In this document: in pieces, positions 52,331 to 61,196 of the stretch
How positions within the stretch are numbered: the stretch's first letter is position 1
Layout: each line of letters opens with the position of its first letter
Source: JBCFAY01 sp038562375
GTDB taxonomy: Bacteria > Bacillota > Clostridia > Christensenellales > CAG-138
Direction of reading: 5' to 3'
Assembly (NCBI GenBank): GCA_038562375.1
Contig: JBCFAY010000007.1
Span: 62,001 to 126,000, forward strand
Length of the DNA stretch: 64,000 nt
Made by a program: the position numbers and the translations under genes
Notes under the pieces: model-generated
The model's database searches: none
The model's input: the letters and a program-made list of their open reading frames with translations, nothing else
Told to the model about the DNA's origin: nothing

Positions 52331-53134
52331 TCAGGTTTGAAGGAAGCCGAAGCTGTTGGTAAGCACGACCGCCAGAATAAAGTACGCGATAAAGATCGCC
52401 CAGGGCAGCAATCCGAAAACGTAACCTTTCCAGCTGACATCATATACGACGGTCTGAGTCCTCTTGCTATATGCTCCAAACGCCCTCGCCTCCATCGCGA
52501 TCGCGGAGGTCTTCGCCTTTTTCAGGCCGCTGATCAAAAGAGGGGCGCCGATGCGGATCACGATCTTAGCCTTGTTGATAAGGCCCTTTTCAAAGGTGTT
52601 CGTGCCCCGAATCGCATGCGCGTTGAGGATGTTGCGCGCTTCCTCCTCAAAGATCGGGATAAAGCGGAGCGCCGAATAAAACCCATAGGCGAAGCGATAC
52701 GGGATTTTCACCCTCTCGACCATGTCATAGATGATCCGCCGCGGTTCCGTCGTCATAATAAAGCTCAAAACGCTGCTGCCTATCACAAAGACGCGCAACC
52801 CAAGGTTGGTTCCGTACCGCCAGGCCGCCTTGCGGAGAATAATTCCAAACAACGACACCGTTCCCGTCTCCGGGCCGGCATAGAGCAGCACCTGCATTAC
52901 GAGCAGGATAAACCCAAACGTCAAAAAGATTCCCATACCCGAAAGATACGTCCGAAGCGGCACCTTGCCGAGGAACAATATCACCAGGCTCAGGATCAAC
53001 AGCAGCGTGAGCTGCTGCAGGGGATCGGTGATCACGTATGCGAGGAACGCCACCGCAACCAATTCCAAGAACTTATTCAGAGCGTCGATTCTGCTTAAGA
53101 AGGAATCGATACCCAAATAACAGATTTTAACCAT
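52331..53134 (-). CDS. ECF transporter transmembrane subunit EcfT
   Basis: The 267-residue protein has five to six spans and the EcfT coupling-helix motifs, RFIPIFEEEARNILNAHAIRGT and SAIAMEARAFGA, each with the conserved Ala-Arg-Gly or Ala-Arg-Ala pattern. The ATG at 53134 is nine bases after GGGAGG. The start overlaps the fused ATPase stop by 8 bases. Confidence 0.92.
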   Translation of the reverse strand: MVKICYLGIDSFLSRIDALNKFLELVAVAFLAYVITDPLQQLTLLLILSLVILFLGKVPLRTYLSGMGIFLTFGFILLVMQVLLYAGPETGTVSLFGIILRKAAWRYGTNLGLRVFVIGSSVLSFIMTTEPRRIIYDMVERVKIPYRFAYGFYSALRFIPIFEEEARNILNAHAIRGTNTFEKGLINKAKIVIRIGAPLLISGLKKAKTSAIAMEARAFGAYSKRTQTVVYDVSWKGYVFGLLPWAIFIAYFILAVVLTNSFGFLQT

Positions 53135-54869
53135 TGCGATCATCCTCCCAAAGAACCGCCCGGATTTCGTCCGCGACCAGAAAGCTCGGAAGCTCCAATT
53201 GCGTCTTTGCTTCGGCAAATTCCACGGCCTTGAGGATCTCCGGCTTTTCGATGGCGCGCGTGCGGATATGCTCCAGGCGCCGGAATAACTCCACCGGAGT
53301 TCCGTCAAATACGACTTCACCGGCATCCATTACAAGCACCTGCTCGGAATAACGGGCAACGAGGTATGTGGTGTGCGAAATCATGATGATGGTCACACCC
53401 TGTTCGTTGAGCTTTCGAAGCACCTGCATCATATGATGGCAATTTTTATAATCAAGTCCGGCGGATGGTTCATCCAAAATCAAGATTTCGGGGTTCTGCA
53501 CAAGCATCGTCGCGATGCTCAAGCGCCTCTTTTCGCCCATGCTCAGCGTGAAGGGATGCCTTTGCTCAAGGCCGGACAGCTCGGTAATCGCGATTGTTTC
53601 TTTGACGATCCGCTGCTTTTCCTGATCGGACATGGAGAACCGTTTCAGCCCGTAGGCAACCTCGGCAACAACCGTATCCGTTACGAACTGGTGCTCGGGA
53701 TACTGGAACACATACCCGACCCGCTTGCAGATTTCATTCAGCGTCACCTTGCCCACATCCATGCCGCCGATGGTGATCCTGCCGCTGTTAGGCTTCAAAA
53801 GGCCGATGAGCATCTTGGAAATCGTGGTTTTACCCGAGCCGTTTTCCCCCATCAGCGCGGTGATGCTGCCCTTCTTGATGCAAAAGGATACGCCGTTGAG
53901 CACAGCCGGCTTGGAAGGATAGCTAAAATGCACATCCGTAGCCGCGATGACGTTTTCAGCCTCGCGGTGGCAGTGCGGCGGCTGGATCTGTTTCGATGCG
54001 TCAAGCAGATCTTGAGCGCTTTGTGAAAAAATTTGAGCAAGTTCCTCCACGACGATGGGAAACCGCTCGCCGGTCATGTTCCTCTGTGCCAAAAACCGGC
54101 CCGCCCGGGAAACCTCCGGAATCCACAGGCCCGTTTTTTCCTCCAGCTCCTTGCTATGCGCCGCCAGGATATCGCGCGGATTGCCCTGATAAAGGATCTC
54201 CCCGTTATCCATGACGATCAGTTTATCCACATAGCGCACCAGCTCGTCGATCTGATGCTCGATCAATATGAGCGTCTTGCCGGTTTCCTGATTGAGCTTA
54301 TAAAGCGTTTCAAAGATGTCCTCCTTGCCCGAAGGGTCAACATTGGCCGTGGGTTGGTCGAGCACGAGGATCTCCGGCTCCATCGCCAATACCGACGCGA
54401 TCGCCACGCGCTGCTTCTGCCCGCCTGAAAGCTCCATGATCCGCCGCTTATCAAAGCCTTTGAGATTGACGAAGCTGAGGTATTTCCGGATGCGCTCCTT
54501 GACGGTCTCCCTGTCGATGAGGAGGTTTTCGGGGCCGAACGCGACTTCCTCCTCCACGAGCAAATTGCAGAACTGGCTGTCGGGATCCTGAAATACAATG
54601 CCGATTTTTGTGGTGATCTGCGAAGTCGGAGCGGATGCGACATCGAGGCCGCCGATTAGGATGCTTCCGGTCGTCGTTCCTTCCAGAACATGCGGATAGA
54701 TCCCGGTCAGGCATAGGCCGAGCGTGCTTTTCCCGCTGCTCGACGGACCGACGATCGCCACGAACTCCCCCGGCTCGATGGAGATGTTGATATTCTTTAA
54801 AAACGGTTTTTCCTGTTCAGGGAAACAGAAATTGAAATCTTCGATTTGCACCCTGCCTTTGACTTCCAT
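53127..54869 (-). CDS. ECF transporter fused ATPase (two ABC domains)
   Basis: The 580-residue protein has two complete ABC domains: GPSSSGKST, LSGGQKQR and ILVLDQPTANVD in the first; GENGSGKTT, LSMGEKRR and ILILDEPSAGLD in the second. Note LDQP, with Gln in place of the catalytic Glu after Walker B in the first domain, and LSMGE in the second, which are changes from consensus. This size and layout resemble YkoD. It shares one base with the creatininase stop (TAATG). Confidence 0.94.
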   Translation of the reverse strand: MEVKGRVQIEDFNFCFPEQEKPFLKNINISIEPGEFVAIVGPSSSGKSTLGLCLTGIYPHVLEGTTTGSILIGGLDVASAPTSQITTKIGIVFQDPDSQFCNLLVEEEVAFGPENLLIDRETVKERIRKYLSFVNLKGFDKRRIMELSGGQKQRVAIASVLAMEPEILVLDQPTANVDPSGKEDIFETLYKLNQETGKTLILIEHQIDELVRYVDKLIVMDNGEILYQGNPRDILAAHSKELEEKTGLWIPEVSRAGRFLAQRNMTGERFPIVVEELAQIFSQSAQDLLDASKQIQPPHCHREAENVIAATDVHFSYPSKPAVLNGVSFCIKKGSITALMGENGSGKTTISKMLIGLLKPNSGRITIGGMDVGKVTLNEICKRVGYVFQYPEHQFVTDTVVAEVAYGLKRFSMSDQEKQRIVKETIAITELSGLEQRHPFTLSMGEKRRLSIATMLVQNPEILILDEPSAGLDYKNCHHMMQVLRKLNEQGVTIIMISHTTYLVARYSEQVLVMDAGEVVFDGTPVELFRRLEHIRTRAIEKPEILKAVEFAEAKTQLELPSFLVADEIRAVLWEDDRNG

Positions 54870-55669
54870 TAGCGTCCTCCCGCAGATGCCCGGCTGTTCT
54901 TGATGTCTATAAAGGCTTCATAGAGCGCATCTTCGACGGCGCTGAGCCATCGTCCGCCTTCCTCGGCGCTCGCCCGGACAGGATTTCCGATCGTCCCGGT
55001 TTTGCTCACATCCTGCGTCATCCAGCCGAATGGAATGGTTTCGGAAAAATCCAATGCGGAACATCCTTCGAAATTATCCGGATAATCCTCGCACATCAGC
55101 TCTTTGCGCACCAAAGTTTCATCGATCCAAAGTATAATGGACGTTTCAATCTGGCCCGCGTGAATGCCGAGCCGCGCCTCCCGCTCGCAGAGGGAAAGAT
55201 TGTGCTCCGCCAGGTTCCGGGGCATGACCCTCAAGAGAGGATGCAGTGCGAATACCTGCATTCCTGTTTGGATGCGCACTTCCCTGGTCATCAGGTCGAG
55301 GATCTCGTGGTTGCCGCCGTGTCCGTTTAAAAACACCAGTTTCCGAAACCCGGCGCGGGCGCAGGAAGCGCCGATTTCATGGAGCACTTTCATGAGCGTT
55401 TCGGCGGTAAGGGTAATCGTTCCCGGATAGAGGAGGTGCTCGTTGCTCTTTCCGTAGGCGAGCAGCGGCAGAAACAACGCCTGTTCCCCCCCCTTTGCGA
55501 GGCGCTCCTTGAGCCGTTTTGCGAATTCCGACACGATGATGCTGTCCGTCCCGAGCGGAAGATGCGGTCCGTGCTGTTCAACCGAGGCAACCGGAAGGAT
55601 CGCGATCGCATCCTTCGCCGCCTCCCTCATCTCGTTGGAAGTATAGTCCCAGAATTGCATTCCATCCAT
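54869..55669 (-). CDS. Creatininase-family amidohydrolase
   Basis: The 266-residue protein has the family metal ligands: Glu31-x-His33 and Asp42 in EQHGPHLPLGTD, and His121-Glu122 in NGHGGNHE, plus GIHAGQIETS. Members hydrolyse small cyclic or formyl amides (creatinine, or formamidopyrimidines in the ArfB branch). Its place inside an ECF transporter operon suggests it acts on the imported compound. The ATG at 55669 follows GGAGGAAACCT; the in-frame extension upstream is discarded. Confidence 0.9.
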   Translation of the reverse strand: MDGMQFWDYTSNEMREAAKDAIAILPVASVEQHGPHLPLGTDSIIVSEFAKRLKERLAKGGEQALFLPLLAYGKSNEHLLYPGTITLTAETLMKVLHEIGASCARAGFRKLVFLNGHGGNHEILDLMTREVRIQTGMQVFALHPLLRVMPRNLAEHNLSLCEREARLGIHAGQIETSIILWIDETLVRKELMCEDYPDNFEGCSALDFSETIPFGWMTQDVSKTGTIGNPVRASAEEGGRWLSAVEDALYEAFIDIKNSRASAGGR

Positions 55670-55775
55670 AGGTTTCCTCCGCATCATACAAGTTGACAGG
55701 CGGCATCCGGCAGAGGAGCCAGCCGCAATGCGCCCAAATGCCGCCCCAATCGTTCCTAATAATGCAGCGACGCCG

Positions 55776-56390
55776 TCATTCTTTAAGTTCCACGTTCTTT
55801 TCCTTGTCGCCTTCTTTTGCCGTCTTTCTCCCAAGCTTTGTAACGCCGGCTTTCTCAAGCGCAAGGAGCAAGCCCCAGCCGATCAGTCCGCAGACGATCA
55901 GACCGGCAAAAAACGCATCGACCAAATACAGTACTTTAAACCCGAATGTAAAATCTCCGAACCAATAGATAAGATCGACAAAGAATCCCGTCATCGTCGC
56001 GAGACCGGCCATGACCATCGTCGAAATCATGCTCGGCTTATATTTGAATAGAATGAGCCCAAGCTCTGCGCCGATGCCGTTTCCTACCCCGTATACAAGG
56101 CACAGCACGCCCGACGCGCTGCCGAAAAGCATCTGGCACAAGCCGTTGATCAGCGCGGTTGCAATCCCGGCGCCGGGTTTTTTAACGAGCATTCCGCCAA
56201 GAACGATGGACAGCAGGTGCAAGGAACCGGGCCACATGGAGACGAACGGGCTTGCGATCTGCATCGAGCGCACGATCGGATTGATCACAAAAGCGCTCAG
56301 CACAGCCCCGATGGCGGCCACCACCGCCATGATCAGTATGTCCATCGTCGTAAAGAATTTTTTGTTCTTTGTCTGGGTCTGGGTTGCCAT
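55776..56390 (-). CDS. ECF transporter S component, YkoE-like
   Basis: The 204-residue membrane protein has five to six hydrophobic segments and YkoE-like phrases: SMWPGSLHLLSIVLGGMLVKKPGAGIATALINGLCQMLFGS, then GVGNGIGAELGL. YkoE binds hydroxymethylpyrimidine or thiamine. The C-terminus is charged (KTAKEGDKEKNVELKE). No TPP riboswitch was seen upstream, and an Lrp-type regulator gene precedes it by 84 bases, so the ligand is not settled. Confidence 0.85.
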   Translation of the reverse strand: MATQTQTKNKKFFTTMDILIMAVVAAIGAVLSAFVINPIVRSMQIASPFVSMWPGSLHLLSIVLGGMLVKKPGAGIATALINGLCQMLFGSASGVLCLVYGVGNGIGAELGLILFKYKPSMISTMVMAGLATMTGFFVDLIYWFGDFTFGFKVLYLVDAFFAGLIVCGLIGWGLLLALEKAGVTKLGRKTAKEGDKEKNVELKE

Positions 56391-56474
56391 TGACGATTCC
56401 TCCCTCTTTCATTGCACACGATAGCCCATGATAAGATGGCTATGAAACGTTTGCGCAATGCCCCAAAAGCCACC

Positions 56475-56942
56475 TCAGCAACGCTTCGATCCGATCAGCG
56501 ATTTACCCGAAAAGGTCCCCAGCAACACGTTGGTTTTAATCTCCTGCACGCCCTCCATCCGGCTGATCGAATGCATCATGAATTCGTTCAGGTGACCGAT
56601 ATCCCTCAGATAGGCAAATGCAAAGATCGAGGCCGTTCCGGTAAGCAGGATTTCACCGACCTCCCCATATTGAGAGAGTTCCTCCATGATATCCCTTGTC
56701 TTCGCGGGAAGCGTGGAGATCTCAAACAGGACGATAATATCGAGCTCAAGCTTCTTCGGATCGATATTCACTGTGAATCTGCTGATCACCCCCTCCGCAA
56801 TCAAGGCATTTACCCGCTTTGTAATTGCTGCGCGCGACAATTCCAGGTTACGGGCGATCTCCGCATATGCTATGTTGCTGTTTTCAACGAGTAGCGCCAG
56901 GATCTGCTGATCAATCTCATCAAGCTTCTTAATATCCATCAT
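56475..56942 (-). CDS. Lrp/AsnC-family regulator
   Basis: The protein of about 155 residues has an N-terminal HTH (DEIDQQILALLVENSNIAYAEIARNLELSRAAITKRVNALIAEGVI) and a C-terminal RAM ligand-binding domain (DIIVLFEISTLPAKTRDIMEEL, GEILLTGTASIFAFAYL). Such proteins form octamers and answer to amino acids or related small molecules. The start is uncertain: ATG at 56942 or 56939, or 56981 with no ribosome binding site. The upstream 56990-57190 is AT-rich and presumably holds its promoter. It is the first gene of the ECF-creatininase operon. Confidence 0.88.
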   Translation of the reverse strand: MMDIKKLDEIDQQILALLVENSNIAYAEIARNLELSRAAITKRVNALIAEGVISRFTVNIDPKKLELDIIVLFEISTLPAKTRDIMEELSQYGEVGEILLTGTASIFAFAYLRDIGHLNEFMMHSISRMEGVQEIKTNVLLGTFSGKSLIGSKRC

Positions 56943-57237
56943 GATGTTTTTAGAGACCCCTTTGCCAGAGTTGTCGCGCATCGATTTGATAATTCTATAT
57001 TACGCATTCTATCACCCCATTTTGCATTTGTCTATCATTTTTCGTTAAATTATTAAATTTGTAAATCTATTATCCTGTTTTTTCGAACTTTGTATCGATT
57101 TTATGAGATTATTCGCGCAGTTCGCAGTTCCAGAATTCGCCTCCTTCAGGGATCTTCTTCCAAAAGGCGTTTTTAAGCATAGTTATCATTAATTTACATC
57201 AAGAAATATCCTTTGAAAAGCATGGATTGCATGCAAA

Positions 57238-57266
57238 GCGCCCGCCGTGCAAAAACAGGCGGGCGC
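57238..57266 (-). terminator. Hairpin terminator after the beta-helix gene
   Basis: GCGCCCGCC pairs with GGCGGGCGC over an 11-base loop. On the minus strand only three T follow, so strength is moderate. Confidence 0.6.
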
Positions 57267-57321
57267 AATACAATAATAACATGGTGCGCCGATAGCAATC
57301 GGCATCCGGAGAGCGTGCAGA

Positions 57322-58032
57322 TCAAGGCTTGAGCTCGACGATCGGATTCTCCTCCATCACGATAGGGCGTTCGAAATACACGCGCTTTTGCCGCGGGATG
57401 AAGCCGCGCACGACGGTTCCGGGATAGATCCAGGTATAGGGACCCACGAGCGTGCCCGGCTGGGTGACGCCGTTCGCGCCGATCCTCGAATGATCGCCCA
57501 ATACGCACCCGAAGAACGACGTTCCCATGTCGAGCCGCCCTTCGTCCGAGCGCGCGGTGACGTTGCTCTGGTCGAACTTGCGGTTCGCGGTGATCACGCC
57601 GGAGCCCACGCGGGCGGATCTGCCGATCACGCAGTCGCCGACGAAGCTCATGCTCTGCACCTTCGCGTAGTTCTGAACGACGCTGTGCTTGATTTCGCAG
57701 CCGTGCCCGATCACGCAGTGGTGCCCGATGATCGTGCCGGGGCGGATGACCGCTCCGGGCATGATCTCGCAGTCCTCGCCGATGATGGCGGGGCCGATGA
57801 TCGTCACGTCGTTGTAGATGACCGTGCCGCGCCCCACGCTGTAGCAGCCGTAGGTATGGATCCGACCCTTGCATTCGCCGAGCATGGACTCTACGCCCGG
57901 CTTTGTCAGCACGCGCTCGATCACTTCGTCGGCTTTTTTCAGCGCTTCCCACGGATAGCGGATCCCCTCGAACACCTCGGGATAGATAAAGCTCCCGAAA
58001 TCCGAAAAATAATAGCTTGCGTCAACGCTCAT
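57322..58032 (-). CDS. Left-handed beta-helix (hexapeptide repeat) protein, GlmU-C-like
   Basis: The 236-residue protein has many hexapeptide turns from about residue 65 to 200 (YNDVTIIGPAIIGEDCEIMPGAVIRPGTIIGHHCVIG, GDCVIGRSARVGSG) and ends GTLVGPYTWIYPGTVVRGFIP. The pattern ANRKFDQSNV is like that of GlmU-type acetyltransferase regions. There is no nucleotidyltransferase domain, so it is probably a sugar-phosphate acyltransferase-like or scaffold protein. The substrate is unknown. The ATG at 58032 follows GGAGGGG. The start lies 37 bases after metF. Confidence 0.83.
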   Translation of the reverse strand: MSVDASYYFSDFGSFIYPEVFEGIRYPWEALKKADEVIERVLTKPGVESMLGECKGRIHTYGCYSVGRGTVIYNDVTIIGPAIIGEDCEIMPGAVIRPGTIIGHHCVIGHGCEIKHSVVQNYAKVQSMSFVGDCVIGRSARVGSGVITANRKFDQSNVTARSDEGRLDMGTSFFGCVLGDHSRIGANGVTQPGTLVGPYTWIYPGTVVRGFIPRQKRVYFERPIVMEENPIVELKP

Positions 58033-58069
58033 GAAACCCCTCCGCAAATATGCCTGAATGGAACCCCCG

Positions 58070-58942
58070 TCATACCCCGTCCCTGAGTATATGCGAGAGA
58101 TTGTTGAATATGCTGGTGGCGACGCCCGGGTTGTTCATCGTATAAATATGAATTCCCTTGACGCCGTTGGCGATCAGATCGATGATCTGCTCCGTCGCGT
58201 AGGCGATGCCCGCCTGCTGCATCGCCAGAGGATGCTCACCGAAGCGGTCGATGATCGCCTTGAAGCGCGGCGGCAGCGCCGTGCCGGAAAGCTCGGTGAT
58301 GCGCCGGATCTGTTTTGCGTTTGTCACCGGCATCACGCCCGCGATCACGGGAACCTTGACGCCCTTGGCGAGGATGCGATACAAAAAATTATAGAGCACG
58401 TTGTTGTCGAAGAACATCTGGGTCGTGAGGAAATCCACGCCGCTGTCCACCTTGAGCTTAAGATAGTCGATGTCCTTCTCCTTGTGCTCGGCCTCCACGT
58501 GCCCCTCGGGATAGCACGCGGCGCCGATGCAGAAGTCGCCGTATTGCTTCTTGATCTGATATACAAGCTCGTAGGCGTAGCGGTAATGCTGCGGGCTGAA
58601 GCCGTCGGCCGGCACGTCCCCGCGGAGCGCGAGCACGTTTTCGATGTTCTTATCCCGCAGTTTTTGGAGCAGCGCCTCGATATCGCTCTTGGTGGACGAA
58701 ACGCATGTCAGATGCGCGAGCGCCGTCACGCCGAGCTCGTTTTCAAGCTCCTCGGCGATCTGAACGGTATAGGCCTCCGTGCTGCCGCCCGCGCCGTAGG
58801 TCACGCTCATAAAATCGGGGCGCAGAGCGGCGATGGCCGCCATCGTCGTGCGAACAGGCTCATAGCTCACGAGCTTTTTCGGAGGAAAAATCTCGCAGGA
58901 TACGGTAACGCTTTTTTTGTCCAGCAAATCCTTGATCTTCAT
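58070..58942 (-). CDS. metF: Methylenetetrahydrofolate reductase
   Basis: The 290-residue flavoprotein reduces methylene-THF to methyl-THF. It shows SCEIFPPK, DFMSVTYGAGGS, LAHLTCVSSTKSDIEALL, NVLALRGDVP, DFLTTQMFFDN and PVIAGVMPVTN. There is no C-terminal regulatory domain, as in bacterial MetF. The ATG at 58942 follows GGAAGGA. No S-box or cobalamin riboswitch was seen upstream. Confidence 0.96.
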   Translation of the reverse strand: MKIKDLLDKKSVTVSCEIFPPKKLVSYEPVRTTMAAIAALRPDFMSVTYGAGGSTEAYTVQIAEELENELGVTALAHLTCVSSTKSDIEALLQKLRDKNIENVLALRGDVPADGFSPQHYRYAYELVYQIKKQYGDFCIGAACYPEGHVEAEHKEKDIDYLKLKVDSGVDFLTTQMFFDNNVLYNFLYRILAKGVKVPVIAGVMPVTNAKQIRRITELSGTALPPRFKAIIDRFGEHPLAMQQAGIAYATEQIIDLIANGVKGIHIYTMNNPGVATSIFNNLSHILRDGV

Positions 58943-59072
58943 GCGCAGTCCTTCCCGGCTCCGGGCGCGACGCGGGGCCGTCTCACGGGCCAAGCCGTTT
59001 TGTTTCCATTATGATGGAATTGTTATATGGTAGCATAGTTTCACGCGCCGTTCAATAAGCGGAAACAGGATT

Positions 59073-59111
59073 CGGGCAATCCCTTGCGCCTTAGCATGAA
59101 AGGATTGCCCG
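59073..59111. terminator. Strong hairpin after the phosphofructokinase gene
   Basis: CGGGCAATCC pairs with GGATTGCCCG over a 19-base loop, 25 bases past the stop. There is no T-run. Confidence 0.45.
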
Positions 59112-59135
59112 GAACGGATCGGTTAAAGCCGCTGA

Positions 59136-60386
59136 TTACGCCTTTACTTTTTTAAGCCGCACGAAGCGCGGCAGGCCGTTCTCGTACTCGATGGGCGACG
59201 CTCCCTGGATCAGCGGCATCACATAGTCGAAGAACTGCTGATTCAAACCGTTCCCGGCCTCGTTGATCCATTCGCGCGGGACCTTCTTCTCGGCGTTCGC
59301 GACCATCTGAAGATCGATCAGCTTGATGCCGCAGACATAGTTCCCGTCTTTATCGTAGGAACGCTCGAACGCGACCATCTTGTCCGTCAGGCCTTCGACG
59401 GCGTTCTCGACCGCCGCCTTGCCCGCCATAAAGGATTCCTGCACATCCGTTTCCGACGCGCAGTGAGCGGCGCAGCGCTGCAGGAGCGAGAATTCGATCC
59501 CGCGCACCTTGGTGCCGAGCTGCGCCTTCAAATAATTCGCGAGCACGCTCGCGAGCCCGCCCAGCTGCTTGTGCCCGAACGCGTCCACGCCGCAGGCGTC
59601 CATGGCGCCGTATTCGGCGATAAGCGTGCCGTCCTTGTCGTGGATGCCTTCGGATACCGCGACGATGCACTTACCGGTCTTTTCGTACACCGCGCGCACG
59701 TCGGAAAGGAACCTTTCCATATCCAAATCAATCTCGGGAAGGTATACAAGTTCCGGGCCCGCGCCCATCTTGGTCGCGATCGCGGCGGCGGCAGTCAGCC
59801 AGCCCGCGTGGCGGCCCATGATCTCCAGAACGCAGACCATGCCGGTGTTGTAGACGCGCGCGTCATGGTGCAGCTCCATGCAGCTCGTGGCGATGTACTT
59901 CGCGGCCGAGCCGTAACCGGGGCAATGATCGGTGCCGTACAGATCGTTGTCGATGGTCTTGGGAACGCCCATCACGCGGCACTCGTATCCGACGCGCTGC
60001 ATGTACTTGGAGATCTTGTAGCAGGTATCCATCGAATCGTTCCCGCCGTTGTAGAAGAAGTACCTTACGTCGTACTTTCTGAAGATCTCGAGGACGCGCT
60101 TATACTCCGTGTCGTCGATTGCGGGATCCTTGAGCTTGTGCCGGCAGGAGCCCAGCGCCGAGGACGGCGTGCGCAGCATGAGCTTAAGCTCGTCTGCATC
60201 CTCCGCGCCCATGTCGTAGAGCACATCGTCGAGCACGCCGCGGATGCCGTGGGCGGCGCCGAACACCCTCGTGATGTCGGGATGATCGAGCGCGGTGCGG
60301 ATCACACCGTACGCGCTCGCGTTGATGACCGACGTCGGCCCGCCGGACTGCCCGATAATGCACGCTCCCCTGAGTGCTTTCGCCAT
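59136..60386 (-). CDS. pfp: 6-phosphofructokinase, probable pyrophosphate-dependent type
   Basis: The 416-residue enzyme starts CIIGQSGGPTSVINASAYGV. In ATP-dependent enzymes the phosphoryl-donor loop reads GGDG; here it is YNGGNDSMDT, with Asn-Asp in place of Asp-Gly, and the catalytic loop is PKTIDNDLYGTDHCPG, both typical of PPi-dependent enzymes. EIMGRHAGWLTAA binds fructose 6-phosphate. It would make the step reversible and ATP-sparing. The ATG at 60386 follows GGGGGATT. Confidence 0.9.
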   Translation of the reverse strand: MAKALRGACIIGQSGGPTSVINASAYGVIRTALDHPDITRVFGAAHGIRGVLDDVLYDMGAEDADELKLMLRTPSSALGSCRHKLKDPAIDDTEYKRVLEIFRKYDVRYFFYNGGNDSMDTCYKISKYMQRVGYECRVMGVPKTIDNDLYGTDHCPGYGSAAKYIATSCMELHHDARVYNTGMVCVLEIMGRHAGWLTAAAAIATKMGAGPELVYLPEIDLDMERFLSDVRAVYEKTGKCIVAVSEGIHDKDGTLIAEYGAMDACGVDAFGHKQLGGLASVLANYLKAQLGTKVRGIEFSLLQRCAAHCASETDVQESFMAGKAAVENAVEGLTDKMVAFERSYDKDGNYVCGIKLIDLQMVANAEKKVPREWINEAGNGLNQQFFDYVMPLIQGASPIEYENGLPRFVRLKKVKA

Positions 60387-60446
60387 AAACAATCCCCCTT
60401 GCACCAATTATTAAAACGGCGTCGGCTCAAAGCCTCTCCCGCTCCA

Positions 60447-61196
60447 TTACTCGAGGATGATCCCGACGGGGCAATGATCGCTGCCCATGATATCGGCATA
60501 GATGACGCTCTCGCGAATCTTCTCTTTAAGCCTGTCCGAGCAGAGAAAATAGTCGATTCTCCACCCTGCGTTGTTCGCGCGCGCAGAGTACATATAGCTC
60601 CACCACGTGTACGCGCCCAGGCGGTCCGGATACAGGTGGCGGAACGTATCGATAAAGCCCGCGCCGAGCAGCTCCGTCATCTTCTTTCGCTCCTGGTCGG
60701 TAAAGCCGGCGTTCATACGGTTGGACTTTGGGTTCTTAAGATCGATCTCGGTATGCGCGACGTTGAGGTCGCCGCATACGACGACAGGCTTTATTGCGTC
60801 GAGGCTGCAAAGGTACGCCCTAAACGCGTCCTCCCAGCCCATGCGGAAAGGCAGCCGCACAAGCTCGCGCTGCGAGTTGGGAGAATACGCGTTGACGAAA
60901 TAGAATTCGTCGAATTCGAGCGTGATCACCCGCCCTTCGTTGTCGTACCCGCCTTCAAAATCATAGCTCACCGACAGCGGCGTTTTTTTCGTAAACACCG
61001 CCGTGCCGGAATACCCTTTTTTAAGGGCGCTGTTCCAATATTGTTCGTAGCCCGGCAGCCAAAGATCGATCTGGTCGGGCTGTACCTTTGTTTCCTGCAG
61101 CGCGAACAAATCCGCGTCCTCGGCCTGAAAGAAGTCCGTAAACCCCTTGCCCATCACGGCGCGCAGGCCGTTGACATTCCATGAAATCAGCTTCAT
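60447..61196 (-). CDS. xth: Exodeoxyribonuclease III / AP endonuclease
   Basis: The 249-residue enzyme has all EEP-nuclease motifs: SWNVNGLRA, LQETKVQ with the metal Glu, VNAYSPNSQ, CGDLNVAH, and MGSDHCPVG at the end. It nicks DNA at abasic sites. Its start at 61196 overlaps the kinase stop by four bases (ATGA). Confidence 0.97.
   Translation of the reverse strand: MKLISWNVNGLRAVMGKGFTDFFQAEDADLFALQETKVQPDQIDLWLPGYEQYWNSALKKGYSGTAVFTKKTPLSVSYDFEGGYDNEGRVITLEFDEFYFVNAYSPNSQRELVRLPFRMGWEDAFRAYLCSLDAIKPVVVCGDLNVAHTEIDLKNPKSNRMNAGFTDQERKKMTELLGAGFIDTFRHLYPDRLGAYTWWSYMYSARANNAGWRIDYFLCSDRLKEKIRESVIYADIMGSDHCPVGIILE

Noticed and set aside
55670..57237. TPP riboswitch ahead of the YkoE-like operon
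   Set aside because: I found no CUGAGA or GAUGA-type core in the intergenic sequences on the minus strand.
57194..57952. 252-codon minus-strand frame overlapping the beta-helix gene
   Set aside because: It is Arg/His-rich and out of frame with unmistakable hexapeptide repeats.
58943..59135. S-box or cobalamin riboswitch ahead of metF
   Set aside because: The region is short and shows only a simple hairpin, with no SAM or B12 aptamer core.
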